Source of the DNA: Amyloporia xantha
Taxonomy: Eukaryota > Basidiomycota > Agaricomycetes > Polyporales > Adustoporiaceae
Direction of reading: 5' to 3'
Length of the DNA: 64,000 nt
Assembly (NCBI GenBank): GCA_036971615.1
Contig: JAYKKR010000012.1
Location: 496,001 to 560,000, forward strand
Under the pieces are notes generated by a model that worked only from the letters and a program-made list of their open reading frames with translations, did no database searches and had not been told where the DNA came from. Both the position numbers and the translations under genes were made by a program. Of this stretch, positions 12,433-25,063 are shown in pieces; position 1 is the first letter of the stretch, and each line of letters begins with the position of its first letter.

Positions 12433-13977
12433 AGTGAGTGTTTCCAACTATGATAACATACGCGCAACTCAGGGAGGCCATATAGGCGCGGTACGCAAGC
12501 AATTAGGACTGACGTTCGATGGTGAACAGCGGTGCGAGCGATCTGTCGTCGGGGAGATCGAGGTGGGAGGGTTGGGTGCGCAGGTGAGCGACTTGATATG
12601 GTATATCTGACGTGTGTACTAACACTGGTGTCAACGGAAGTTCGTACACATATGGGGCGATCCAGCCACCCACAATGTAACGCGTTTCCCTTTCTCGTAG
12701 GCGCGTGCAGTTCAGGTCTGATTTTGACCCTGATTTTGATCAGGGTCCTGCTACGCCCGACTGAGACGCCGGGCCTCTTCGCATTCGCCGTGATCGGAGA
12801 CCACGATTATGCAAAGATGGTGACAGATCGAGAAGAGCTGGTGAAGACGCTTCGCGCGGGAACGCAGCGGGGGGATTTGGTTTATGGGAAGGTCGCGTCT
12901 ATAGGCGTTTTCAGGTCGGCGTTCTCCATCTACAGGCCGAGGTTATGCTGACGCGACATATGGTAGCCCTAACATACGCATGGTGGAAAGGCTGTCGGAA
13001 GGCCGGGTTTTCTTAGCTGGCGGTAAGTTATCCGTTGAGATGGACGACTGCCAAGCCTGAGATCCTGTTCGCAGATGCGGCTAATGTGCACAGCCCCGCT
13101 GGGGGCCAGGTTCGTGAATAGGCTCTCTCCGCGCATGGCTCCTGATAGTAGCTTGCACAGGGCATGAATTCCAGCATGCAGGACGCGGTATGTGTAGTGT
13201 CTGATACCCAACCCTCCTGCCCTAACGGACTACCCATAGATCAACCTCGGCTGGAAGCCCGCCCTCGTCGAGAAGGGGCTCGCAACGCCGACGCTTCTGG
13301 CCTCGTACGGTACCGAGCACATCCCCGTCCTCAAAGAGATGCTCTTTCTCACCACGAAACTGCTCGAGAAGCGCATGGGGGCACGTGCAGATGGGCCTGG
13401 GGGAGAGATGGGCCTGACCAACGAGGAGATCTTGAAGCAGCTGACGGTCAATTATCGCTGGAGCCCCATCGTGCTTGACGAGCGCACGGACACCGGTGGC
13501 ACCGGTGGCATCGACCCGTACGGCTTTTCCAGCGGCGCCATGTTGCGGGCGGGCGATCGCGCCCTGGATGCGTGTGGGCTGGTGGAGAGAGGGGAGGACG
13601 CGAAGGTCACCTCGCTCTTCCAGATCTTCGACGCGGGCCATCACACGGTACTGGTTTTCTGTGACGACGCCAGGCAAGTTCGCTCTGTGTCCCAAGTCGT
13701 GGCCAGCTTCCCTCGCGATGTTGTGCGACTCGCCGCCATATATGCTGGTCGCGCGGGTGCTGGACATCCCGCGACCGTCGATGATGGTGCTGACTTCAGT
13801 CTGATTGATAGAGGGGGACATGCATATGCAGGCTACCAGATTCTTGATAATTCCTCGATCACGGTGGTGGTTGTGCGACCGGATGGAGTTATAGGCGGAA
13901 TTGTTCTCGAAAGTCAGGGCATAGACAGATACTTCAGGAACATTTTCTCTGCAATTGATGTCAGTAAGAGAGACTGA
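12433..13977 (+). pseudogene. 5'-truncated FAD monooxygenase paralogue
   Basis: The plus strand carries exons matching the middle and C-terminal parts of the intact monooxygenase at 35.5 kb: VRKQLGLTFDGE (near 12,490), LLRPTETPGLFAF (near 12,750), RPNIRM-type junction and GRVFLAGD (12,970-13,020), DAANVHSPAGGQ (13,075-13,108), GMNSSMQDA (about 13,160-13,190), then a long last exon 13,240-13,977 (INLGWKPALVEKGL to the TGA). Most splice sites are intact. However, the N-terminal Rossmann region (GAGPTG) is missing and is replaced by an inverted fragment. The short exon ending at about 12,676 is 36 nt where the intact gene has 32, and I could not join it in frame to the next. It is probably a pseudogene, though expression of a chimeric protein from an upstream ATG (12,245) cannot be excluded. 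Confidence 0.75.
12726..12747. repeat. Perfect 9-bp hairpin at an intron 3' end
   Basis: GACCCTGAT and ATCAGGGTC flank a 4-nt TTTG loop. The second arm contains the AG that would be the splice acceptor of the broken monooxygenase exon. Confidence 0.6.
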
Positions 13978-15246
13978 GGTATCCACTCATACACATCACT
14001 GTATTATAGTATTGGTCACCACCGCTCCTTCATTGCGAACAAAACTGGCTCTTGATCATGGGCTCATCAGTCATGCTCTCGCAAAGGTTTGGACAGATGT
14101 TACATTGATTGATAGGCATGCAGCTGATGCCCGGGTGCATGGGTGTATGGTGTTCACTCTGATTCTATGTTGTCAATGTCCTGGCGGAAGTAGGCACGGT
14201 AGATGAAGCTATTGAGTTGGCGAATACTATTGGGCACTCACTGGCGGCAAGCGTATGGACGAAAGGCGTCCAAAGCGCTTTGGATGCATCCATGTGTGTA
14301 CGGGCGGGTCCTTCAAATTTAGACTCACAGCCTGGAAGAGCCTCCGTCGATCTTGGGTTCGTACCACTGGGCTGGATTGATTTCGACACAATAAGGGCAC
14401 GGGGTCTGAGGTGTGTTTTAGCAGCAAGCTTTATGGTGTAGTCTCACCAGGCGCAGCCCTCCTCTATGGCTATATGTTAACAGCTTCGCTGACCAGAACT
14501 TAGCCGACGTCCATTATACAGAGACCAGTACCGCTACTTAGTACTTCCTCGTCTGATGACATGCAGCGGCGGCATATCAGCACTTGAAGCAGTTCGTCTC
14601 GGTCCAATTGTGCTCTGGAGAGCCTGATTTTATTCGCGAATTGCAGCCGCTTTACCGCCTTTGTATGAACCATAAATGCTGTACTGTGTGCATGAATAAG
14701 ATGTAGACTCGGGAGAATATAGAATTCAGGTTTCTTCTACTTACCTTATGTAGGGTCACGCTATGTAGAGTGTCAATATTTGTGACATAATGTGACACGC
14801 CCGCTCGTCCGTCACACTCATCTATGCGATAGTTTGCACTGCTCTCAGCGATGTTGTTGTATTCAAATGTGCCTTATATATGGCGATGCATCAGTGCTCA
14901 TTTCCTCTTCTTGCTTCATCTTTTCGACTGCTTACTTTGCGTCGCGGGGTAATGAATCAGCAACTGAACAGAAGTTTCTTGGCAATTGTTATTCGCGAAC
15001 ACAGTTCGCAAGTTGCCTTGTTAAGTCGAGCTTTAGGTTTCCTCTGGGAGGCTCTGATTAGGCACCCTCTTCGACTGCCTCCACCCAGTAACGTTACGCA
15101 GTCGATTCTGTTTATCTGGACCCTGGTATGTTCATGACCAGCATCGCGCAGAAGCGTCCGATGTACGACTCGAAGGCACCCCGGTCCGTGCATCAACGTG
15201 AGTATATTATCTCATGTCCTAGATCTAGACTGCAATCTGACGTCAG
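13978..15246. other. Intergenic
   Basis: No supported gene is seen. A short open stretch (15,128-15,197) starting MFMTSIAQKRPMYDSKAP with a GTGAGT donor could be a first exon of the next gene, but its phase does not match any acceptor before 15,247. It may instead be part of the leader. Confidence 0.45.
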
Positions 15247-16127
15247 ATGATTGGTGACTTCGTAGTCGCTGCGAACGGGCAAAGTAGCAGCAGCGATGAT
15301 GACGCCCTGAGACAAGCCATTCTCCAGGTCGTTTCAATTTGGCTCAACAGGCTATCGCTTGTCAGTGGTATCGTGAGTCGACCTGTTCACTTCCCTGTAT
15401 TACCTACCTCTATATCGATTTGATTGGGCCTACTACGTAGGCTTCGTTCTTTGCCTCTATCGACTCGCTCCTGTTCTCGCTTGCGAGTACCTCCACCCAT
15501 TTGGGCGACCCTGAAACCCCGTGGAGCGCAACCGATAAGCTCACGACAGCCAGTTTCGCGGGAGCCCTGATATTCCACGTCTGCTCCGCGATCCTCGCCT
15601 TCGTCGCCTCGTTCGTGCTTGTCCGGCTCGAGTTGATCGACGCGGATGATCAAGAGCGTGACGCGGAGTTTGCGATTTCCAGTCAGCGTAAGGACGTCCA
15701 GAAGCCCGAACGGCTGCAAGCCCAGGCTGCGGCGTCGAATGGTCATCCGCCGTCGACGTCATCCGCAGCTGATCGCAATGCCTCTGAGACGACGGGATCT
15801 GCATTAGGGACACAAGCGTCCGCTACCGTGCTCAGTCGCGTCACCGTGCAGCGCGTGTACCCGTTGTCCTACCTCCGCCTTCCTCCTAAGAAGCGCGCTG
15901 CACCACCTACGATTCCCTCGTCAACGCCCGATGCCATCCTGAACCCGCCTATCGAATTGCTCGAGCGTTGTCATACACTGGCGGTATGGATGGCCGTAAT
16001 AGGTTTTGTGCTCGCTGTGATCGGGATTCTGGCATATGCGTGGGTGGCGACGCCGCTGGCGGTGAGCGTGTTCTCGACGGCATGCCTCGGCGCATGCTTC
16101 TTGGTGGGCGTCGTCGCAGTATGGTAG
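15247..16127 (+). CDS. Four-TM membrane protein, basidiomycete type
   Basis: Two exons (15,247-15,372 and 15,441-16,127) join in frame to about 270 residues. Hydrophobic segments include LSLVSGIASFFASIDSLLFS, ALIFHVCSAILAFVASFVLV, and two near the C terminus (VWMAVIGFVLAVIGILAYAW and LAVSVFSTACLGACFLVGV). Between segments 2 and 3 is a hydrophilic loop of about 100 residues rich in Ser, Ala and Gln. I recognise the general pattern of uncharacterised agaricomycete membrane proteins but no function. The start is uncertain: an upstream exon is possible but could not be joined in frame, so the ATG directly after the acceptor at 15,246 is used. Confidence 0.6.
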
Positions 16128-18320
16128 GACTTTGCTCCACATGGCGGGGTTGGCATGATTTGGACAACTCTCTACGGTCGATGGCTGATATATGAAGACC
16201 TCCCACGAAAACCTGTCCTTTATGGTCTTGTTGGATGCAGATTTCTTGCTGCCCGTTGTCGGGGCCAGTTCACCTACTTACATGTCACATATACCAGCGC
16301 GTCTGATGTGCCTGTGAACACAATGAGTTCTCTCGCTGGACTTCGCAATATCGGACTTCTCAGTCACGTTGTCGTGATTGACGTGTTCTTCTCAGCGAAA
16401 ATGCAGCACAGCGGCTTCCTTGATGGATCTCCTATTGGTTCTTCACCTTCCCAGATGAGGTCTGCGTGCTTCATCATCAGCTTCATCAAAAATTCTTTTG
16501 AGAGTTTTTCCCGGAACCGTGCTGCCAACGCGTTGGGCCCCCATTCAAGAAGACACCTGTTGAAGTTTTACTTTCCTTGTAAGTCTTGCTTGTCCGTTAT
16601 TTCTCTGATGCATTGCGATGAAAACGAACCGTATCATACATTCTTTGTGACGGGAGGTCATGTATCCGATAGGACGCGCGGCGCTCTTGCATGACCACTT
16701 CTCCCGCCCAGGCGGAGATGTTATCTTCTCTCTGATTTGTTTACTCTATAATGCTCTTGCTACTGGTGAACATTCTTACTGACACTTTCTTTGCGTTTCA
16801 GGATGACAATTCGTATATCAACATTCTGCAGGCCAAGATGTGGTGGCAGCATTCATGCTATGAGTCCGAGTGGATCTGCCATATTTGCCACTGGTCGACG
16901 TCCCAGATATAACGGACTGAATGTCGATTACCAGATGGCAATAACACTAGCGAAGACACAGTCTGGAGTGAGACGCGTCCCAGTGGGCGTGATGCGTTCC
17001 CTCGGCACATCTTACGTCTCGAAGGCACGAGCAAGATGGATAAGCACGTTCACCCTTTGACCTGGATCCGGAGCTGTCCAATGCGAATGGAGCAAGTGCA
17101 ACGCCGAGCGTGTACCCGGGTCTGCACTACGCGCTCACATACATCTCCACTCAGCCGTCGAAGCCGCCGTCTCTCACAGCACGAGTCTTCCCTCCGTCGA
17201 ATCAGATCTATGTGACTGTGATATTTGCACATAGAGTGTTATGATCTTGCTTGAGTCGTGTGGTGCTGCACTCGCGCACAGTCAATTACTGAAAGCCCGA
17301 GTTATCCTTACTCATAAGGAACTTGGACTCTTTCTCGGATTCCTTTGATGCGTGCACAAGAGCGAAAGTACCAGGACACAGAGACTTTTATATGCGTGTC
17401 ATTGTGGTCACATCCGGGTGTCTCGGGTGAGTACTTCTGCGAACATCCGATTGAGACTCCCTGACGGACCGTACAATACATCGCCGCCGAGAGAAATATG
17501 CGCGCTGATTCGATATTCAATGTCCATTCATTCCAATACAAGCATCTTTGGCAGGTGCGCAACTTATTTCATGCGCTATCCAACATCTCTCAAAGCGACT
17601 AGTGCAAGACGTCAAGTTAGGGGTTGTCTTCAGATGTACAAGTGCTCATCGACATCAACAGGCACTCTATCAGATCTAGATTCCTGCTGTATACGGCGCG
17701 CATCGGCGGGGGCCTCGTGACCCATATTATCTCCAACAACCGTGCTGCGAGACTGCGAAGCGAACCAGGACTCAGACCACCTCAAGCGAAGACGTACGAT
17801 TGGCAGCTGGTGCAATTATTGCATCGGAGAGGCTCGAGCGCGGCTGATGCACTGACGACACTGTGAGTACTTCGGGACTTTTGCCACTCACCGATCCGAA
17901 TTGACGGTAGCCTCTCCCACATACGCTCGAATTCGGCGAAGATGATCCCAAATATACCCCCTATGTCCTCGCATCGACCCACCACATGAACCATATCGGG
18001 ACTAGAACAAGATCAATCATAGACAGGCTTGGACGGGCGATTACGTAATATCGAGCGCCGAACATCCCGACCGTAAGCGCAACGGTATTGTACTTCGCTA
18101 CGGCACTTGCGACTCTTGTTCTGACCTGTCGCACTTGACGATAGCTCGTATTGTCTTTTGAAATGCTGTGTGTTGCGCGGACCGCCGTGGACCCACTGAG
18201 CAAAGTATATGACTGGGAGGGGGGAGATGAATAGGGGTATTCGCGCTGTGCGCTTATCCTGGTTCTTCCTTCCTAGCTTGTCTTGTTCAGGAGCTGCGCC
18301 TCTGAGACGAATACCTTGGA
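16128..18320. other. Intergenic, possible coding remnant at 17,044-17,244
   Basis: No complete gene is seen. Plus-strand 17,044-17,244 is open without an ATG and has protein-like composition (FDLDPELSN, VYPGLHYALTYISTQPS), ending at a TGA. It may be the last exon or a remnant of an unrecognised gene. The rest shows only short overlapping frames. Confidence 0.4.
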
Positions 18321-20322
18321 ATGGCAAGTCTGTCCCTCTCCTCCCCTATGCGGGTCATACGGCTCCCGTGCTCTCCGCCTGAGTCACCGTACGACTGGGA
18401 GCTCAGACTCCTTCGGACACCTTCACGCTCTTCATCTAGGACTTCTGAGAGTTCCTCCAGTGAGACGACGTTATGCGACTCTCAGAGACGCCTCGAAGAT
18501 ATACTCGACGTCCGCTCAGATGTCACTTTACCCCCAACCGTCTTGAAGACGATTAAGCTCCATCGCGCTGACCACTCCGACCAACTATTCTCACCACATG
18601 TGCCGCCCCGTTCCCCTCCGCCCTTTTCAAAACTCAATACCCCTTTATCACCCTTCACACTTGCGTCCGAACCAGACTGTGTCACCTCCGCATCCACACG
18701 CTCGCACAAGATGGGGCAGACGGGCACAGACCGGGACCTACTACCCATCGCGTTCTCTTCGCATCCTGATCCAGGTCCTTGTTTGACAAGCGAAGAGCGC
18801 ATCGACGATGTCAGAGCACGGGATAATGCATCTAGCAGCCTCGGTTTAGCCCTAGAGACAATGCGCCACTCGGCTAGAGCGGCCCCTGCCACAGCGACTT
18901 ACTCAAGTCGGCTCCGGAGGCTGGCCCCTCCTCCTCTTCAGCTTCCACCATCGTCTTCGCCCCCCTCTCCACTGCCAATGCGCACTCGCACTCGTGCACC
19001 ACGACCTGAAGTTGCACCCACTGACAGCGCACCCGACCTACCTTTCGAACGGCGCCCTCGAGCACTCCAATCCGGTGCAGAGCCTCGGAGCGCGGCGACG
19101 TTCCTGCAATTTCCAGAGGATCAGCTCAGTGCGTCTGTGTCCTCGTCAGAAATTCTGCAGTGGAGAAGACGCATCGCACGGGCAGTAGACGCGCCCCTAT
19201 CACCCCTGAGCTCTCGTCTTTTGGGCATCGCCATAGCCGCCCCGCCTTCCTTAGCCCACCTCTCGCAGGAAGCGCAGGCCTCCACGCTGGATTCAGACGT
19301 CTCCCCCCAGTCAGGATTCGCGTTCTTCGACGATCCCCCGCCGTATTCTCGATCTCTCAACACGTCTATCTCAACAGCTGCTACGCCGCCGCCACTGCGG
19401 CGCAACAATCTGATGTCGCTTCCCCCGATCCCTTATGAGTACCACACACCTGTGCACGCAAACCAGCTTCTGTCTCCGTTAGGAATAAACTTCCGCGATG
19501 CTCTGACCGTCAATAGCCTGATCGCCCACGCGGACAAGTGCATCGAAGCCATCCGAGATGCTGCATTGGTCAGTGGTCTGATATTACCTCTACTACGTCA
19601 TCTCTCAACGGTGCTGTGCAGTCGCTGTGCTCCTGCAGTCTCCTAAAAGACCCCGACGCCATAGCTGAGGTATGCAAGGCCATTCAGTGGGCTTTGGCCA
19701 CTGTTCAAGCCGAACTGGACAAGACTCCGGAGGACCGTGAATTTGACAGCTCGGACGAGCTGCAGCACTGGTTCCACAAGCATTGGCAGACCATGTCGTC
19801 TCTCGAACGGTAGGATGCATCCATATCCGGAATTCCGGCGGAGACTGATCGGGCTGTCAGAAACCTGCACATCTTCTATCTATTTGCAGACCAGGTGCGC
19901 AGGAACCCTCCGAGGATCCACCGCCTGGCGGGGCACGTCGACAAGCTGCACGCCTACCACACGAAATTCGCTGACCTCGCACGGCGGCTTATGGTGCGTC
20001 GCTGTTTCTTCATGTTAAAGAGGCACCCCGTAGCTGACGCCCGGCCCATGTTGCATAGATCTCGCACGAAAAGCTGCGTGTCCTGAAACTCCGCACCCAG
20101 TTTGTCGCCGAGCACCGGACCGCGCGTGCGCAAGCCGATGCGGAACGCATGCGGCGGCGGGAGTTTCGCGCTGCGTGGTACGAGGGTCGGGTTCGGCGGA
20201 GCGCGATGCGCGAGGAGATCCATCATACGAGAGATACTACCCGGGAGCTGCGATCAGCGCGTACGAGGTGCCGGGGCGGGGGCGGTGACGATGACGACGT
20301 TTCGGAAAGTGGCAAGTGGTGA
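18321..20322 (+). CDS. Ser/Pro-rich protein with C-terminal helical domain, unknown
   Basis: Four exons join in frame (18,321-19,568; 19,622-19,809; 19,861-19,993; 20,059-20,322), giving about 610 residues. Residues 1 to about 400 are low complexity, rich in Ser, Pro, Thr and Arg, and probably disordered. From about 400 the sequence becomes ordered and helical: FRDALTVNSLIAHADKCIEA, VCKAIQWALATVQAELD, VDKLHAYHTKFADLARRLM, followed by an Arg/Glu-rich likely coiled coil (RAQADAERMRRREF). There is no signal peptide or TM segment, so it is probably cytoplasmic or nuclear. I recognise no family. Continuation of the helical part across three clean splice junctions argues that this strand, not the antisense frames, is coding. 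Confidence 0.7.
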
Positions 20323-21348
20323 TGATGGACGCATGGATGTGCGCCGGTGGCCTGTCGCATTCGCATCGTCGAGCGTGGCAGCTTGGTGACGTTTGGAATT
20401 AAGGCCTGACGCAGGAATGGTCGGGCGTGGTGGCTTTTATGATCCATGTTCGGCATTAGAGGTTTGTATCGCGATTTTCTTGGGCCATGCTCCGGCATGT
20501 AGGTTTTGTACATTCTTCGCTCCTAATAACTCTGTATCCGTAGACATGCCTGCTATGGCTGGCACTGCTTCAGTGCTTCACGACTAACTCCGGATCCATC
20601 AGCTCCGAGTATGACCCTAACGATTACTTACACGTGTACATATGTACCACAAACTTACTACAGCCATCACGGCCATAGTTTACCTGTACATATGAACGCT
20701 CTACTATTTACTTCTGCTCTGCGTATAATATTGCAGTTCCTCGAGTTCGACGACGTGAATCTGTATGTTGTGCATGTCTCTGCCACCTGGGCGCCCGCGC
20801 ACGGACCACCTCCCGCTCGCCTGCCCTAAACCCACCCAGTATATAAGGCCGCGCGCGACAAGTATGTTTCCTCAGAACATACTCAGCTAGGATCTATTTT
20901 ATAGGTACTAACTCGAGTCTCGCATGTTTACACATGCCACATCCTTCAAATCCAGCCGATGACAACAGCGCTCGCTCGTCATACCGAGCACATGCTTCCT
21001 TCGGGGAGCGCGAGGACGTTTGGTTCGTTTGCAGCGTGTGCCCATTTGGGTCGTGCAGCAGACTTACCAGCGAGTCGAGCGTATGTCTGATGGATTCCTT
21101 CTTGTGTAGTAATTATGTTGTATTTGTAGAGGCTGCTTGTAATGGAATAAATTTTTTTTTGACTATCATTCTTGTTTTGTTGGTGTTGAGTCAAATTTGG
21201 GCCAGTGCTTGTGAGTTAATTTTTTGGACAGAATGTTCAATCATATAACGTTCTGATTGTCATCACTTCATGCAATACAACATATGAATTTGAAGATGCT
21301 CTAACAAATTATGATGATACAAAATTACAGACAGATAATCATACCTGC
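20323..21348. other. Intergenic between convergent genes
   Basis: About 1 kb of 3' flanking sequence, AT-rich from about 21,100. No gene is seen. Confidence 0.5.
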
Positions 21349-22011
21349 TCATGCTATGTGGCAGCACCATCTTGGTGTCGCCTCCGCAGATCGCGACCCA
21401 ATAGTCATTTTAGCAACCTGACCCTCCGCGTCCTGGATCTCCACTTCGATGTTTTCAGCGGCATCGGCGGCGTGCAGCTCCTCACCCTTCGCAGCCTCGT
21501 CGAGGTTCATGACCTGGACGAACCACTTCGCGCCCTCTTCCCACCCAGCATTTTCAGCCTCCCCTAGCGGCGAACGCCCTGCACCATTCTTGATGTCAAT
21601 GAGATCAACGCCTGGTCCCTGTGGGCACTGCACGAGCTTCTGAGCGATGGCGAGATGCTGGTTGAGCGCCGCCCAGTGGAGCGGTGTTGATTTTGCGGCG
21701 TTCTGTACGGATAGAAGTGACGGGGAGACGAGAGGGAGGAGCAGATCTAGCGCTTCTGTATCACGCCTTGGGCCGTCAGTTTGCGGCGGCGGGCGAGGGT
21801 CGCAGATGTCCGCCCGCGACGATGACGACTTACCTGTGTGTCCGTTGGCGGAGACCATGTGCAGCACGGTGTTGCCATTGTCATCGCGTACGTCGTTGAG
21901 TGGATGGGGTCCGAAGCGATCAATGAACTGCTTGATGTCGTCGGTGTCGCCGTAACGGCACGAGAGCAAGAGATCCTCGACGTCGTCGGCGGTAGGTTTC
22001 GAGACAGACAT
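21349..22011 (-). CDS. YAR1: Yar1-like ankyrin repeat protein (ribosomal protein S3 chaperone)
   Basis: Two minus-strand exons (21,834-22,011 and 21,349-21,755) give 194 residues; yeast Yar1 has 200. Ankyrin repeats are visible: DDNGNTVLHMVSANGHTEAL (about residues 42-61), then STPLHWAALNQHLAIAQKLV and RSPLGEAENAGWEEGAKWFV. The layout of an N-terminal short helix, two or three ankyrin repeats and an acidic C-terminal tail, with the SPLGEAENAG-type motif, matches Yar1. In yeast, Yar1 binds and protects newly made Rps3 (uS3) during 40S assembly; the same role here is inferred from similarity. It is transcribed divergently from the 7-TM gene at 22,729. Confidence 0.8.
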   Translation of the reverse strand: MSVSKPTADDVEDLLLSCRYGDTDDIKQFIDRFGPHPLNDVRDDNGNTVLHMVSANGHTGKSSSSRADICDPRPPPQTDGPRRDTEALDLLLPLVSPSLLSVQNAAKSTPLHWAALNQHLAIAQKLVQCPQGPGVDLIDIKNGAGRSPLGEAENAGWEEGAKWFVQVMNLDEAAKGEELHAADAAENIEVEIQDAEGQVAKMTIGSRSAEATPRWCCHIA

Positions 22012-22728
22012 GGACGGTGGTCGGTGGTCGGTGGTCGGTGGTCAATGGGCGATGTCGAGAACTCTGTGCAATGAATGAAGTGCGAATCCGGAGATGATGG
22101 TTCGGGCTAGAAATTTTGGGCCGGGCCGGTCAGGCTTGATTGCCAGAATCTGTCTCAAATTCCTCTGTTACGCCTGCGCAGATCAGCCGAGCTGCTGTGC
22201 CTTGTCTGACAGCTGCGGCCGCCTCGCTATAGGCTTGTCGCTACGCTATGCCATAAATACAACCGTACGTGAAAAGGTACGAGTGTACTGAGCGAACTCA
22301 AGGTTTATCATGCATAGGTACCACGCACGTCACAGAACCCAGCCTCGAGGTTATTGAAGCCTGCGAAGTTGACGTGCGAAGGTCCACAAGACCGAAAGCT
22401 ATTTAAATTGCGGGTGTATTGGCCATACATGGAGCAGCCATATGGATTTGTTTACCATCCATCAATTACCGACCCTGCGGTCACGGAGAGCGTGTCCCAC
22501 TGTCTTGATTGAGATCCATCATTTCAGGGAGTGATTTTGCCCTCTGATGCTCGACGCGTTTGAACGGATTCGCGACATGTGCTAAATTCAGGCCCCTCTC
22601 ACCCTCGCCCAAGTCATATATACCAGCTCGCCGTGCCATCAGGGTTCCTTTCCCTCGGCCGTGGCGTCTTCTGCTTTACCTCTTTTCTCTCGTGCCCCGT
22701 GCATGATTATTTACTAGTATCCTAATCG
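22012..22728. promoter_or_regulatory. Divergent promoter region
   Basis: This 717 bp region separates two divergent start codons. A 7-nt unit (TGGTCGG) is repeated three to four times at about 22,018-22,042, in the leader of the Yar1-like gene. A TATATA element at about 22,615-22,621 lies about 110 bp before the ATG at 22,729. Confidence 0.5.
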
Positions 22729-24869
22729 ATGTCCACCACTCCGCCTACCTTCTTGACTTGGGCAGTCCTTTCGGTTTTGGTCAGTCCCTACGAATTTTCT
22801 TCGGTGCCGGAATCTGAATGTGATGACCGTCCGCAGTTAGGCGCATTTCTTCTCTTTCATTTGTGGAAGTTCGATCGTTTCAAATGTCTCCGGTACGTTT
22901 ACAACCCTGCTGCGGCACCGTCATCATAGCGGTTTACGCCTCGCCTTCGCAAGGTGGAACAATGGCCCATACTCCGGAGCATTCAAACGAATCATGACTG
23001 TATGCAAGGATAGCCATAAACCTACTCACAGACTACTCACGCACGCGTCACGCAGTATACTTACTTATTGAGCGTACCGTTAATTATTGGATATTCCGTC
23101 GGCTTCTGCGTCATCATGTACAAGTTGGGGTACATTGACATTCCCGGCTACGGCAGTGAGTACAACTTCGTGCCACACAGCAGGGCGGATGCCAACGGCT
23201 GACTTCCCCACGTTGCAGTCATCCCTCTTCCTTTTAAACTTTGGCCGCCACATTATCACCGCGCCATCTTTCCGCTAAACATGCTGTTCTCGGTAGCGTG
23301 GGGTCTGGAGATGTGAGTCAATATTCCCGCCTTCCCCAATCCGTGCCACACTGACCACAATTACAGGGTGACGCATCTTGAAGGTCAGCGCCGTGTTCCT
23401 CTCACCCCCCGCCTTTTCTGAGACTGAATGCTGATGAAAACCCTTCAGAGCTTTGCTTCTGGTTGTTCCTCGTCAATGCGGGCTCCGTGCAGCAGGACTG
23501 GTTCCGCAGTCTGTATTTCAAGACCTGGATCGTCGGCTCCGTTCTCGCTCTCTATATGCCTATTGTCACGATCGTTACCCACTCAGACCCTGATAAGGCG
23601 AGCCGTTCTACCCACCTTGCCCGCTGTACGCCGTCCTCACGCGGCCTGCTGCGCAGAGTATGGCAGCCACTTTCCTTGCAGGTAGCCTCGGTGATCTCTC
23701 TCTTACTTTGTTGTTTATGCCCGTTCTGTGAGCATGTTTCTCGCCTTGACATCCTTCACGGCGCTAAATTATGCTGTGCACAGTTTAACATTCCCTTCTT
23801 TCCTTAGAGGCCTGGTGAGCTACCCGTTCTCTCAGTCATCATGTGATCCCCCTCATTGGGATGTCCTACCAGAAAGCAGAAGGCGTAGACATGAGCACCA
23901 TCGTGCGCCTTACGACGTTTCACGAGCTGAATGTGCGTCATACCGCCTGCTGTTTCTATAGCGCCATTATCTAATTTGACATGTTATAATCAGTGCATCC
24001 GCGTCGTATTCCGGTTCTTGTTTTGTGCGCCACTCCTGATCCTGGGCGCCGACGGCATGACCGCTCGTCTGCTGATTAACAGTAATATGTAGATTAATTT
24101 TTTGATTCGGGTGTCCGCGTCTCATGCTTCATCAGGTTCGCTTCTGAATTCCTCGCCTTCGTGGCAGCCATTGGCTGCATGGTTTCGTCAGGTATCACTC
24201 TCGTGGTAGGCACATCTTCATGCGTTTTACCCTGCTGCCGCTCACCCCCGCTCCGTAGATCTTCTTCCCGCGCTCGATCGAATCAGAGGTGCAAGCACGC
24301 AACGCCTCCCGGGACAAATCACAGCACATGCGCACGTTCCACACGACGCAGCAGTCCGAGCGCGACTCCTATCTCGGCGCGTCAGCATCGTCGCCCACGA
24401 AGGGCGTCGCGCCGCCCTACATGGCCACGCCGGGGAAATACTCCGCGTACGCGGACACCGCCGCCATGGCCGATGACCCGCCGAGCTTCCTGAAGACAAG
24501 GCCGCTCGACCCCGAGAACCCTGGCGAGCCGATCATGGCGACGACGACGACGACGACGACGCTGAAGATGTTCGCGCCGAACCGCCGCCTCGACTCGGGC
24601 ATGACGGTCGAAGGCGGGGTCCAGACCGTCGGCCTCACGGAGGGCAACCTCGCACGGCATAATTACCACTCGTCGAACGTGCATCCGTTCCTGCACAACT
24701 TCAAGTCCCCGATCGGTGCGTGCGATGCCATGAGCGCCATTGTGTTCCTGGCATCTCCCTTCTTTCCTTGCGCGCTGCTGATGCCTGATCGTTTTTGTTC
24801 GTGGATGTAGATTTGATGTACGGGGACAGCTACCAAGGTATCACGAGGTATGCGAGAAGGTTCAGTTGA
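22729..24869 (+). CDS. Seven-TM membrane protein, fungal, unknown function
   Basis: Thirteen exons can be joined in frame to 453 residues: 22,729-22,779; 22,837-22,892; 22,954-22,999; 23,056-23,155; 23,219-23,312; 23,367-23,383; 23,449-23,597; 23,657-23,727; 23,836-23,932; 23,994-24,088; 24,136-24,205; 24,259-24,715; 24,811-24,869. Seven hydrophobic segments occupy the first 300 residues (for example LGAFLLFHLWKF, YLLSVPLIIGYSVGFCVIMY, LCFWLFLVNAGSVQQDWF, IVGSVLALYMPIVTIV, FLAFVAAIGCMVSSGITLV). A cytoplasmic tail of about 150 residues includes seven consecutive Thr from an ACG repeat. One exon is only 17 nt, and the intron after exon 7 appears to start with GC (GCGAGC), a GC-AG intron. The arrangement of seven TMs plus a long tail suggests a receptor-like or transport role; I cannot name a family. 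Confidence 0.8.
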
Positions 24870-25063
24870 ATGGTTGCACCTCGGCGGATAAAGCAATTGA
24901 GACGCCGTAGCACTTGTCTGCATGCCGTTTGTACGATACCGTCGTCTGCTGATACACTCACTTTTGACGTCGGCTCCGTCATCGAGCTGTCAGTCGTGTC
25001 CATCATTGGCCGGTGCCATGTGTGCTCAATCATCAATTGGACAGGCCTTGGATGTTGTGCCTA

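Noticed and set aside
13222..13986. Minus-strand frame of 254 codons
   Set aside because: It is the shadow of the monooxygenase last exon on the plus strand, which has family similarity.
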